DNA from: Akkermansiaceae bacterium
Lineage (GTDB): Bacteria > Verrucomicrobiota > Verrucomicrobiia > Verrucomicrobiales > Akkermansiaceae
NCBI GenBank assembly: GCA_025457805.1
Contig: JALOTR010000019.1
Coordinates: forward strand, 1-11,981
DNA length: 11,981 nt
Direction of reading: 5' to 3'
Part shown: positions 1 through 6,387 of the stretch, piece by piece
Position numbering within the stretch: the first letter of the stretch is position 1
Layout of the letters: each line of letters opens with the position of its first letter
Notes under the pieces: model-generated
The model's input: only the letters and a program-made list of their open reading frames with translations
What the model was told of the DNA's origin: nothing
The model's database searches: none
Position numbers and translations under genes: made by a program

Positions 1-1208
1 TCGCCATCGCCCAGACCGGCACCGGCAAGACCGCTGCATTCCTGCTGCCGCTGCTCCACCGCATCGCTGCGGACCATCACCCGGACAAGCCGCGCTTCAT
101 TCGCGCCTTGATCCTTGCGCCCACTCGCGAGCTGGTGGTGCAAATCATGGAAAACGTGCGGAGTTATGGCAACGGCCTGCCCGTCCGAGTGGCGGCGATT
201 TTCGGCGGAGTGGAAGAGGAGGCGCAGATCCGCGCGATCCACAAGGGAGTCCACATCCTCGTGGCCACGCCTGGCAGGCTGCTCGATCTAACAGGCCGTG
301 GCCTCGTGGATTTCCGGGGGGTGGATGCGCTGGTGCTCGATGAGGCGGACCGCATGCTGCACATGGGTTTCCTGCCGGATATCGAGAAAATCATCGCGCT
401 GCTTCCCAAGCGCCGCCAGACCCTGATGTTTTCCGCGACGTTTCCGAAGGAGGTCGAGTCACTTGCGCGCCGCTTCCAGCATCAGCCGAAGATGGTGCAG
501 ATCGGCAAGCGCATCAACCCGGCGGAGACCGTGCAGCAATGTGTCTATGAAGTTCCTGGGCATCTGAAGAATGCACTTCTGTTAGAACTTCTGCGCAAGC
601 CGGAGTTCAAGCGCGTGCTGGTCTTCGTGCGGATGAAGGACGGGGCAAACCGCCTCACCGAATTTCTCCAAGCCTCCCGCGTGATGGTCGCGCGGCTCCA
701 CTCCAGCCGCTCTCAGGAACAACGTCTCAAGGCCTTGCAGGACTTCAAGGACGGCAAGGTGCAGGTGCTCGTCGCTACGGACATCGTCGCCCGCGGCATC
801 GACATCGATGGCGTGACGCAGGTGGTAAACTTCGATTTCCCCGTCAACCCGGAAGACTACATCCACCGCATCGGCCGCACCGGACGTGCGGAGGCGGAGG
901 GAGAAGCGGTCAGCTTCGTGCCCAAGGAGGATCTCAACCTGTTAGGGATTCTGGAAATGCACATCGCCAAGCGGCTCCAGCGGAAAAAACTCCGTGGTTT
1001 TGATTACCATGCCCCGGTCCCACGGCCGAAACCCGGCGAGGCACCGCTGCGGCGCGATTGGCGCAAGCGGACCCGCGAGAGGGAGGCAAAAAAAGCGACG
1101 GCCCCTGACAAGAAACCAGCGGCACCCGCCAAGCCTCACGCCAAGCCTCACGCCAAGCCCGCAACGAAGCATCCATCCCCGCCGCGCGGGAAACGCAAGG
1201 GAGCCTGA
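1..1208 (+). CDS. DEAD-box ATP-dependent RNA helicase, RhlE-like (5' partial)
   Basis: An RNA-dependent ATPase that remodels RNA duplexes and RNA-protein complexes in the cytoplasm, typically in ribosome assembly, cold adaptation or RNA decay. The frame is open from base 3, and the first visible codons give motif I (AQTGTGKT, bases 9-32), so the Q motif and true start lie upstream of the window. The other motifs follow in order: PTREL, TPGR, the DEAD box in VLDEADRML, SAT in FSATF, then in the C-terminal RecA domain VLVFVRMK, VATDIVARGIDI and HRIGRTGRA. Both RecA domains are therefore complete apart from the start. After the core comes a Lys/Pro/Ala-rich basic tail of about 70 residues, usual for RhlE-type proteins and probably RNA-binding. 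The tail contains a small in-frame tandem repeat (1128-1160). The stop is TGA at 1206-1208. The DEAD-box assignment is certain; the RhlE subgroup is a judgement from the compact core plus basic tail. Confidence 0.95.
   Translation, partial: AIAQTGTGKTAAFLLPLLHRIAADHHPDKPRFIRALILAPTRELVVQIMENVRSYGNGLPVRVAAIFGGVEEEAQIRAIHKGVHILVATPGRLLDLTGRGLVDFRGVDALVLDEADRMLHMGFLPDIEKIIALLPKRRQTLMFSATFPKEVESLARRFQHQPKMVQIGKRINPAETVQQCVYEVPGHLKNALLLELLRKPEFKRVLVFVRMKDGANRLTEFLQASRVMVARLHSSRSQEQRLKALQDFKDGKVQVLVATDIVARGIDIDGVTQVVNFDFPVNPEDYIHRIGRTGRAEAEGEAVSFVPKEDLNLLGILEMHIAKRLQRKKLRGFDYHAPVPRPKPGEAPLRRDWRKRTREREAKKATAPDKKPAAPAKPHAKPHAKPATKHPSPPRGKRKGA
1128..1160 (+). repeat. 12-nt in-frame tandem repeat in the helicase tail
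   Basis: The unit GCCAAGCCTCAC occurs at 1128-1139 and 1140-1151, followed by a partial third copy at 1152-1160. It encodes a repeated Ala-Lys-Pro-His unit in the basic tail. The length is a multiple of three, so copy-number change would alter tail length without breaking the gene. Confidence 0.8.
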
Positions 1209-1224
1209 GCGTTTTTCAATCTCC

Positions 1225-1252
1225 TTGCCACCGGACAGGCTGTCGCTAGGCT
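1225..1252 (+). promoter_or_regulatory. Possible sigma70-type promoter for the ThuA-like gene
   Basis: TTGCCA at 1225-1230 matches the -35 consensus at 5 of 6 positions. TAGGCT at 1247-1252 is a weak -10 (3 of 6), with a 16-nt spacer. A transcript would start about 1259-1260, only a few bases before the ATG at 1263, giving an almost leaderless mRNA. This fits the lack of a convincing Shine-Dalgarno sequence there. It is a by-eye match only. Confidence 0.25.
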
Positions 1253-1262
1253 CCGCCACAGA

Positions 1263-2084
1263 ATGAAAACCCGATTGTCCTTTGCCTTCGCCTCCTGCCT
1301 GTTGATTGCCGCTACCCTGCCTGCCATGGCGGAGACGAAGCCGCTCAAGGTGATGCTCATCACCGGCGGATGCTGCCACAACTACGCCACCCAGAAGGAA
1401 ATCCTCAAGAAGGGCATCGAGGAACGCACGAATGCCATCGTGGACCAGATCCACGTGCCGGATAGCAGCACCAAGCCAGCCCTGCCCATCTTTGGAAATC
1501 CGGACTATGCCAATGGTTATGATATCGTCATCCATGATGAGTGCGCGGCGGATATCAAGGACGAGGAAGTCGTGCGCGGCGTGATCAAGCCTCACCTCGA
1601 TGGCCTGCCGGGGGTAAACTTGCATTGCGCGATGCACAGTTACCGCACTGGCGATCACAAGAAGAAGGTGGAAACGCTCGGAACCGGCGCTTCACTCTGG
1701 TTTGAATATCTCGGTCTGCAATCCAGCGGCCACGGACCGCAGAAGCCCATCGATATTGTTTACACGGATCGCACCCACCCGATCACCATGGGTCTGCCGG
1801 ATTGGACCACGATCAATGAGGAATTGTATAACAACGTGCGCCTCTTCGATAACGCCAAGGCCCTCGCCACCGGCAAGCAAGGCAACCAGGAAGCCGTCGT
1901 CATCTGGACCAATCTTTACGGGGAAAAGAAAACCCGCGTTTTCAACACCACCATCGGTCATAACAATGAGACCGTGGCAGATGCGCGCTATCTCGACCTT
2001 GTGACCAAAGGCATGCTCTGGGCCGTCAACAAGCTCGACGAAAAAGGCCGCCCGCTCCCAGGCTACGGCCGCACGAAGAAGTGA
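1263..2084 (+). CDS. Secreted ThuA-like domain protein
   Basis: The protein has 273 residues. Residues 1-23 form a signal peptide: Met-Lys-Thr-Arg, a hydrophobic stretch, then an AMA cleavage site before Glu-Thr-Lys. The mature part is a ThuA-like fold, related to class I glutamine amidotransferases. Visible hallmarks are the first strand and turn VMLITGGCCHNY (about residues 30-41), the NLHCAMHSYR segment in the middle, the THPITMGLP segment and the late TTIGHNNET segment. Proteins with GGCCH-type starts are abundant in Planctomycetes and Verrucomicrobia, where they sit beside Gfo/Idh/MocA oxidoreductases and sugar enzymes. ThuA itself comes from rhizobial trehalose use, where its partner ThuB makes 3-keto-sugars. 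A role on oxidised sugars in the periplasm is therefore a reasonable inference, but substrate and reaction are not shown by the sequence. There is no clear ribosome binding site; the ATG start is supported by the signal peptide. Confidence 0.85.
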   Translation: MKTRLSFAFASCLLIAATLPAMAETKPLKVMLITGGCCHNYATQKEILKKGIEERTNAIVDQIHVPDSSTKPALPIFGNPDYANGYDIVIHDECAADIKDEEVVRGVIKPHLDGLPGVNLHCAMHSYRTGDHKKKVETLGTGASLWFEYLGLQSSGHGPQKPIDIVYTDRTHPITMGLPDWTTINEELYNNVRLFDNAKALATGKQGNQEAVVIWTNLYGEKKTRVFNTTIGHNNETVADARYLDLVTKGMLWAVNKLDEKGRPLPGYGRTKK

Positions 2085-2096
2085 GCGCGGTCCGGG

Positions 2097-2123
2097 GCGT
2101 CGGCATTGAGGTGCGTCGGCATT
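2097..2123 (+). repeat. 11-nt direct repeat downstream of the ThuA-like gene
   Basis: GCGTCGGCATT occurs at 2097-2107 and again at 2113-2123, a 16-nt period. The second copy runs into the first hairpin of the neighbouring array (TCGGCA-TTT-TGCCGA, 2116-2130). It may be a remnant of a longer duplicated hairpin unit. Confidence 0.6.
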
Positions 2124-2214
2124 TTGCCGACTGTTTCCAGCGGACATTCTGTCCGCCGAATCGCGCCATCCGGCGGACAAAATGTCCGCTAGAAACAGGG
2201 TTCAGAATGAACCC
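2116..2214. repeat. Cluster of four short hairpins, two forming a 28-bp inverted repeat
   Basis: Four perfect stem-loops, each with a 3-nt loop, lie in about 100 bases: TCGGCA-TTT-TGCCGA (2116-2130), GCGGACA-TTC-TGTCCGC (2140-2156), GCGGACA-AAA-TGTCCGC (2173-2189) and GGGTTCA-GAA-TGAACCC (2198-2214). The second and third are also arms of one large inverted repeat, 2131-2158 against 2171-2198. It has 28 positions with two mismatches around a 12-nt loop. The cluster sits between two convergent genes, so a bidirectional transcription stop is the simplest role. None has a following T-run, so classical intrinsic termination is not clear. The nested design also resembles REP-type or small non-autonomous mobile repeats. 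Confidence 0.7.
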
Positions 2215-2239
2215 GCTCCTAACGATTTCCTGACAAGTC

Positions 2240-3658
2240 TCACGCTTGGGCGAGTTTGCCGAAGCGGTTGGCAATGGCCAGTGCGGGATCGAGCGGGACT
2301 TCGACGGGTTGGATGTCCTTGGGAATCTCAATCGCCGGAGTGGCGCGCACGGATTTGCCTTCGAACTGGGGCAACCATTGCCGCTGGGCTTCGAGCATCT
2401 CGCTGACCATCTCGCGGATCTCGCGCAGGGTGAGCACCGAGGCTGTTAGAGGATCGAGCGCGATGGCCTGCACCAGCGCTTCCGGATCGCCCTCAAGCCC
2501 TGCCTTGGCGGCGAGGCCCTGCACGTTGATGTTGGTCATGTTGAGCGCCGCGCACTGCATAGGCAGCTTGCCGACGGTGGTGGGATGGAGCCCGAGGCGA
2601 TCCACATAAGTTGGCACTTCCACGCAGCAGCCATCCGGAAGATTGGTGATATAACCATCGTTGCGGAGATTCGCGCTGAAACGGAAGGGCACGCCGGTTT
2701 CCCGCGCTTCAAGGATGTGGGAGGCATATTCTGCACTGCGGGGTTGAAGTTCGGTGGACTCGATGGACAAGGGATCCATCACGGAAAACTTCTCCGCCAG
2801 ATCGGCGCAATACTTATAATAAGCGCCGGTCTCGCCGCCGAAGGAAGGTTCATCGCAATAGGTATCGAGCGCTTTCTGGTTCTTGCGGAAATACGGCAGG
2901 TATTCGGAAAGATGGCCGGTGCTCTCGGTCATGAAATAACCAAAATGGCGCAGCACCTCGCCGCGCACTTTTTCGTTCACATAGTATTCCGGTTGTTCGA
3001 ATTTCTCCTTGAGCATCGGATAGAGATCCTCGCCCTTGTGTTCGAGCTTGGTGAACCATCCCATGTGGTTGATGCCGGCGGAGATGAAATCGATTTCCTG
3101 TTTCGGCTTGCCGGTGTAGGAGGCGATGAGGTCCATGGTCGTCTGCACGCCGTGGCAAAGCCCCACATATTGCAGGCCGGGAATGGTGCCGAGCGCCCAG
3201 CAACAAATGGCCATGGGGTTGGCATAGTTGAGCAGGAGCGCGTTCGGGCAGAGTTCGCGCATGTCTTCGGCAATCTCCATCAGCGCCCAGATATGCCTTG
3301 CCGCGCGGAACACGCCGCCTGGCCCGAGCGTGTCGCCGATGCATTGGTCCACGCCGTATTTCATCGGGATTTCATAATCCACCTTGAAGGCATCCACGCC
3401 GCCGACCTGGATCATCACCACCACGAAATCCGCATCCTTGAGCGCCTCGCGACGGTCGGTGGTCTTGGTCACGGTGGCATCCACGCCGTTATCGGCGATC
3501 ATGCGCTCGACGAACGAGTGGATCTTGTCGAGCCGGGTGTGGGTGAGTGCCATGAGCGAATACTCGCTGCCCGCCAGTGCCGGCGTGGCGAGGAAATCGT
3601 TCATGAGGGTTTTGCAGAAGACGAGGCTGCCTGCGCCGATGATTGCTACCTTGGCCAT
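2240..3658 (-). CDS. GH4 family glycosidase (alpha-galactosidase/alpha-glucosidase/glycuronidase type)
   Basis: The enzyme has 472 residues, a normal length for glycoside hydrolase family 4, and no signal peptide, so it acts in the cytoplasm. GH4 enzymes use NAD+ and a divalent metal, normally Mn2+. They oxidise the sugar at C3, eliminate the aglycone, then reverse the oxidation. Visible features are the N-terminal Rossmann loop VAIIGAGS (residues 4-11), GDTLGPGGVFR (108-118), NYANPM (144-149), CHGVQ with the likely metal-binding Cys168, and INHMGWF with His198. I chose the ATG at 3658 because the Rossmann strand begins at once; an upstream ATG at 3748 adds 30 low-complexity residues. There is no Shine-Dalgarno sequence. 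The pattern suits the MelA/alpha-glucosidase side of GH4, but alpha-galacturonidase or glucuronidase activity cannot be excluded. The gene follows the nitrilase-like gene on the same strand after 156 nt and converges with the ThuA-like gene. Confidence 0.9.
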   Translation of the reverse strand: MAKVAIIGAGSLVFCKTLMNDFLATPALAGSEYSLMALTHTRLDKIHSFVERMIADNGVDATVTKTTDRREALKDADFVVVMIQVGGVDAFKVDYEIPMKYGVDQCIGDTLGPGGVFRAARHIWALMEIAEDMRELCPNALLLNYANPMAICCWALGTIPGLQYVGLCHGVQTTMDLIASYTGKPKQEIDFISAGINHMGWFTKLEHKGEDLYPMLKEKFEQPEYYVNEKVRGEVLRHFGYFMTESTGHLSEYLPYFRKNQKALDTYCDEPSFGGETGAYYKYCADLAEKFSVMDPLSIESTELQPRSAEYASHILEARETGVPFRFSANLRNDGYITNLPDGCCVEVPTYVDRLGLHPTTVGKLPMQCAALNMTNINVQGLAAKAGLEGDPEALVQAIALDPLTASVLTLREIREMVSEMLEAQRQWLPQFEGKSVRATPAIEIPKDIQPVEVPLDPALAIANRFGKLAQA

Positions 3659-3698
3659 GGTTTTAGTGGATGGAGAGAGTGGAGAGGATGGTTTTTCA

Positions 3699-3743
3699 TC
3701 CGGAAATCCGGACCCCGGCAAGATGGAGGACGAAAACCGGTTT
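3699..3743. promoter_or_regulatory. Two palindromes upstream of the GH4 gene, possible operators
   Basis: TCCGGAAATCCGGA at 3699-3712 contains two TCCGGA boxes two bases apart. AAACCGGTTT at 3734-3743 is a perfect 10-bp palindrome. They lie 41-54 and 76-85 bases upstream of the GH4 ATG on the minus strand, in the only sizeable spacer before this gene. A sugar-responsive repressor site is possible. Short CG-rich palindromes also arise by chance at this base composition. Confidence 0.25.
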
Positions 3744-3814
3744 GGCAACCTCGGGGAAGTGGGGCGGCAGCGGAGTCGCCAGGGAAGGAGAATGAACCGA
3801 CAAAAGCGCTTCCT

Positions 3815-4750
3815 TCAGGGTGCCTGTTTCAGATCACGATCTTCCGCATTCGCTTTGACAGTCCTCAAGTCGGCATAAATGATATCCGAGCTGTAGAGTG
3901 AATGTGAGGAGGAGAGCACCTTGCCTCCGGGGGCATAGATGGTGGAGAAACCATAGCCCCTCCAGGATTGTTTGACATCCACGCTCCAGTTCGCGCCGAT
4001 GACATAGTGGGGGAAGCGCTCCAGCTTGGCGGGAAGGCCGTGCCAGAACCACTCGGCGGGATGATTGAAATCAACCCATGCAATCGGATAAAGCAGCGCC
4101 CACAAGTCATGGGGTTGATATTTCTCCAAGATGCTGTGGATATCAAAACAGATCGCGAGTCCCACCTTGCCATACTCCGTCTCATAAACCGCCACACCGC
4201 GATCACCCGCCGTGGCCCATGATTTCTCGGGGTGCGGCCAAGGGGTGAGCTTGCGATAGTGGGCGACAATTTTTCCCTCCGGCGAGGCGAGACATACGGT
4301 ATTGAAATAGCGGGGAGTGGACTTGTCTGAATGATCCACTTCCAGGAGCGGGATGGTCAGATAGATGCCGAGCCGCTTTGCCTGTTCACAAAACAAGCGG
4401 CTTGAGGGTCCGGGGATGGTTTCCGCGAAGCCTGCCGGATCCTTGCCGGTGAAACACGATTCGATCGGCCGCCCCTTCACCTGCCAATTCACTTTGAGAT
4501 CCTGCGAGAGATAACCCGTGATGGCAGTTTCCGGCAGCACAACGATCTTCGCCCCCTTCGCGGCGGCTTCATCGACGAGGGATGAAAGTTTCGTGCGGTT
4601 CTTCTCCACCGCGCCGAGGTCCGAGGAGCATTGGATGGCGGCGACTTTGACGGATGTGGGTTTCTCTGCTTCGGAGGCGGTGAGGGGCAGGATGATTGCC
4701 AGCGCTGTTAGGATCACGGACAGGGATATCCTTCTTTTAAAACTTATCAT
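3815..4750 (-). CDS. Secreted carbon-nitrogen hydrolase (nitrilase superfamily)
   Basis: The protein has 311 residues. Residues 1 to about 27 are a signal peptide (MISFKRR, a long Ile/Leu/Ala core, then TASEAE), so the mature enzyme is exported. The rest is a single nitrilase-superfamily domain with the complete catalytic triad: Glu74 in VVLPETAITGY, Lys167 in HYRKLTPWP and Cys201 in GLAICFDIH. Members cleave amides or nitriles, or transfer acyl groups; the CFDIH variant (usually CYD plus FPE) does not name a substrate. I chose the ATG at 4750 because it places the signal peptide at the N-terminus. The open frame continues far upstream only as an antisense shadow of the guanylyltransferase gene. 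No Shine-Dalgarno sequence is seen. A secreted nitrilase without membrane helices is less common than cytoplasmic ones; host or diet amides, or carbamoylated or N-acylated sugars, are guesses. Confidence 0.88.
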   Translation of the reverse strand: MISFKRRISLSVILTALAIILPLTASEAEKPTSVKVAAIQCSSDLGAVEKNRTKLSSLVDEAAAKGAKIVVLPETAITGYLSQDLKVNWQVKGRPIESCFTGKDPAGFAETIPGPSSRLFCEQAKRLGIYLTIPLLEVDHSDKSTPRYFNTVCLASPEGKIVAHYRKLTPWPHPEKSWATAGDRGVAVYETEYGKVGLAICFDIHSILEKYQPHDLWALLYPIAWVDFNHPAEWFWHGLPAKLERFPHYVIGANWSVDVKQSWRGYGFSTIYAPGGKVLSSSHSLYSSDIIYADLRTVKANAEDRDLKQAP

Positions 4751-4806
4751 TTTGCGAGCAAGTGATGTTGGAGAAGGTGTGGACCGTAACACAGCAAACT
4801 GCATCC

Positions 4807-4864
4807 GCGCCGAGCTGCCTACTTCGCCAAGGCTACGAAGGCCGGGAGGGCTCGGCGCTCCCGG
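4807..4864. repeat. Overlapping inverted repeats between the guanylyltransferase and nitrilase-like genes
   Basis: GCGCCGAGC (4807-4815) pairs with GCTCGGCGC (4850-4858). Inside it CTTCG (4822-4826) pairs with CGAAG (4836-4840). CCGGGAG (4842-4848) pairs with CTCCCGG (4858-4864). The last stem conflicts with the first, so two alternative folds are possible. It begins a few bases after the guanylyltransferase stop (minus strand). It may be a terminator, an mRNA-end stabiliser or a dispersed repeat; there is no T-run. Confidence 0.5.
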
Positions 4865-4869
4865 GGGAG

Positions 4870-5946
4870 TTATAACAACTCTTTGGGGAGGAGGGGAGAG
4901 AGGTTTTTGATGGCGTCGGCTTGGTGGCGATTGGCGACGAGGAGGGAGTCTTCGGTTTGCACGATGATGAGATCGTCCACACCCAACAGGGCGATGCGGC
5001 TGCCGGGGCGGGCGTTGAAGATGATGTTGTTTTGGGAATCGAGCTCGGTGATCTCGTCGTTGGCGTGGTTTTCTGTGCCATAGACCTTGAGGTATTTGGC
5101 GACAGAGATCCAGGAACCGACGTCGTCCCAATCGAAGGTGGCTTCGATGTTGAGGACGCGGTCGGCATTTTCCATGAGGGCGTAGTCGATCGAGCGGGCG
5201 GGAAGCAGCGGGAATTTCTCGGCGACGGTGGCGAGGAGGTCGGGCGAGTTTTTCAATTCGCCGATGAAGGTGGCGAGTTCCGGGGCGTGTTTGGCGAGTT
5301 GACCGATCACGGTGGGGAGGCTCCAAACGAACATGCCGGCATTCCAGGTGAAGCCGCCTTGGCGGAGGAATTCCTCGGCGACTTCCGGGCTGGGTTTTTC
5401 GCGGAAGCGTTTCACTTCGTGCGGGGCGTGTTGGAGGCCGGCGATGTTGGCGGAGTCGCCGCGCTCGATGTAACCGTAGGACGGGCAGGGCCAGGTGGGC
5501 TGGATGCCGATCGTGACCAGGCCGTCGGATTGTTCGGCGGCGGAGAGGGCATCGCGCATGACTTCCTGGTAGGCATCGGTGTCGCGGATGAGTTGGTCGG
5601 CCGGGATGACGAGCATGACGGCCTCCGGATTCCGAGCGGCGACGAGGCCGATTCCGAGGGCGACGGCCGGGGCGGTATCGCGTTTGGCGGGCTCGGCGAA
5701 AACATTTCCCGGCGGCAGCATGGGGGCGTTTGCGCGGACTCCGGCGGCTTGTTTTTCGTTGGTGAGGATGAGGATGTTTTCCAGCGGAACGAGGCCTTCG
5801 AGGCGGCGGATGGCGTGCTCGAGGAGGGTGCCATCGCCGAAGAGATCGATGAGCTGCTTGGGTTTCGCATCGCGGCTGAGTGGCCAGAAGCGGGTGCCGG
5901 AGCCGCCGGCGAGAATGAGTGCGTAGGTGTTTTCCGGTGTGGGCAT
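4870..5946 (-). CDS. manC: Mannose-1-phosphate guanylyltransferase (GDP-mannose pyrophosphorylase), short form
   Basis: It makes GDP-mannose from mannose-1-phosphate and GTP in the cytoplasm, feeding capsule, O-antigen or exopolysaccharide synthesis and GDP-deoxysugars. From the ATG at 5946 it has 358 residues, the length of the single-domain form without a fused phosphomannose isomerase. Visible motifs are the nucleotidyltransferase signature LAGGSGTRFWPLSR (residues 12-25) with KPKQ (28-31), AEPAKRDTAPA (84-94), IPADQ (114-118), FREKP (181-185), FTWNAGMFVW and the FDWDDVGSW segment. The PADH motif usual in the family reads PADQ here, keeping the metal-binding Asp117. A TTG at 5979 would add 11 polar residues and is less likely. 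The gene is divergent from the small membrane protein gene and precedes the nitrilase-like gene by 119 nt. The activity call is strong; the partner pathway is not in the window. Confidence 0.93.
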   Translation of the reverse strand: MPTPENTYALILAGGSGTRFWPLSRDAKPKQLIDLFGDGTLLEHAIRRLEGLVPLENILILTNEKQAAGVRANAPMLPPGNVFAEPAKRDTAPAVALGIGLVAARNPEAVMLVIPADQLIRDTDAYQEVMRDALSAAEQSDGLVTIGIQPTWPCPSYGYIERGDSANIAGLQHAPHEVKRFREKPSPEVAEEFLRQGGFTWNAGMFVWSLPTVIGQLAKHAPELATFIGELKNSPDLLATVAEKFPLLPARSIDYALMENADRVLNIEATFDWDDVGSWISVAKYLKVYGTENHANDEITELDSQNNIIFNARPGSRIALLGVDDLIIVQTEDSLLVANRHQADAIKNLSPLLPKELL

Positions 5947-6027
5947 GGTGTGGGTGAACTGGTCCTGAGTGTGCTTCAATTGCTGCGGGAGGGAAAGCGG
6001 GAAGAGCGAACATTTTGTTTTCCGGGA

Positions 6028-6056
6028 TTGTCGAGGGGCGATCGGGTGCCTAGATT
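6028..6056 (+). promoter_or_regulatory. Possible promoter giving a near-leaderless mRNA
   Basis: TTGTCG (6028-6033) and TAGATT (6051-6056) are each 4-of-6 matches to -35 and -10 boxes, with an ideal 17-nt spacer. Transcription would start about 6063-6064, at the ATG of the small membrane protein. No Shine-Dalgarno sequence precedes that ATG. The boxes lie in the divergent gap between the guanylyltransferase gene and the membrane protein/SDR pair. Confidence 0.3.
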
Positions 6057-6063
6057 GTTGCCC

Positions 6064-6387
6064 ATGTCAGACGAGCATTCCGAATCGACACCCGCCTGGA
6101 TCGAAACCAGCGCCCTCTCCGCGCCCGCCCTTCTGGGTGCTGCGGCAGGGCTTCTGTTGGGGGACCTGATGCACCGCAGCGCCCGCCGTGGCGTGGGCAT
6201 CGGCCTTGGCGCTCTGGGGGTTGCGGCTTTGTTGCCCTTCGTCGTAGGAGGTGTGCGCGGCTTGGTGACCGGCCCCCGCAGCAAGGTGGGCGTGCGCCGG
6301 AAGATCCAAAAGATCCGCGATGCCGGCATCGGCGCGCCGGACGATGACGAGGTGGATATGGAACTCCGCGCCCAGGGCCTCCTCTGA
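6064..6387 (+). CDS. Small membrane protein of unknown function, two predicted helices
   Basis: The protein has 107 residues and I do not recognise a family. An acidic, polar N-terminus (residues 1-15) is followed by a hydrophobic segment rich in Ala, Leu and Gly (about 18-34). A short basic turn (HRSARR, 37-42) leads to a second Gly-rich hydrophobic segment (about 43-66). A basic stretch (PRSKVGVRRKIQKIR) and an acidic DDDEVD patch lie near the C-terminus. The basic turn and tail suggest a hairpin in the inner membrane with cytoplasmic loop and tail. The Gly spacing (GIGLGALG) would allow tight helix packing. Its stop overlaps the ATG of the RmlD-like gene (TGATG, 6385-6389), so the two are co-transcribed and probably translationally coupled. 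The ATG at 6064 is preferred because upstream sequence in this frame is antisense to the guanylyltransferase gene. Confidence 0.75.
   Translation: MSDEHSESTPAWIETSALSAPALLGAAAGLLLGDLMHRSARRGVGIGLGALGVAALLPFVVGGVRGLVTGPRSKVGVRRKIQKIRDAGIGAPDDDEVDMELRAQGLL

Noticed and set aside
942..1658. 238-codon minus-strand frame across the helicase tail and ThuA-like start
   Set aside because: It bridges two well-supported plus-strand genes and has no recognisable domain.
2585..3901. 438-codon plus-strand open frame
   Set aside because: It lies opposite the GH4 gene and its composition (His/Ala/Gly/Ile rich) is typical of an antisense shadow; the GH4 frame has unmistakable motifs.
3815..6013. A 732-codon open frame on the minus strand spanning the nitrilase-like gene and the guanylyltransferase region
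   Set aside because: Only the part from 4750 down is real. Upstream translation is Arg/Pro/His-rich nonsense in another frame of the guanylyltransferase gene, a normal effect of high GC.
4921..6063. Long plus-strand open frame leading into the small membrane protein
   Set aside because: It is antisense to the guanylyltransferase gene, Gly/Glu/Val-rich with no domain. The membrane protein's own ATG at 6064 fits better.
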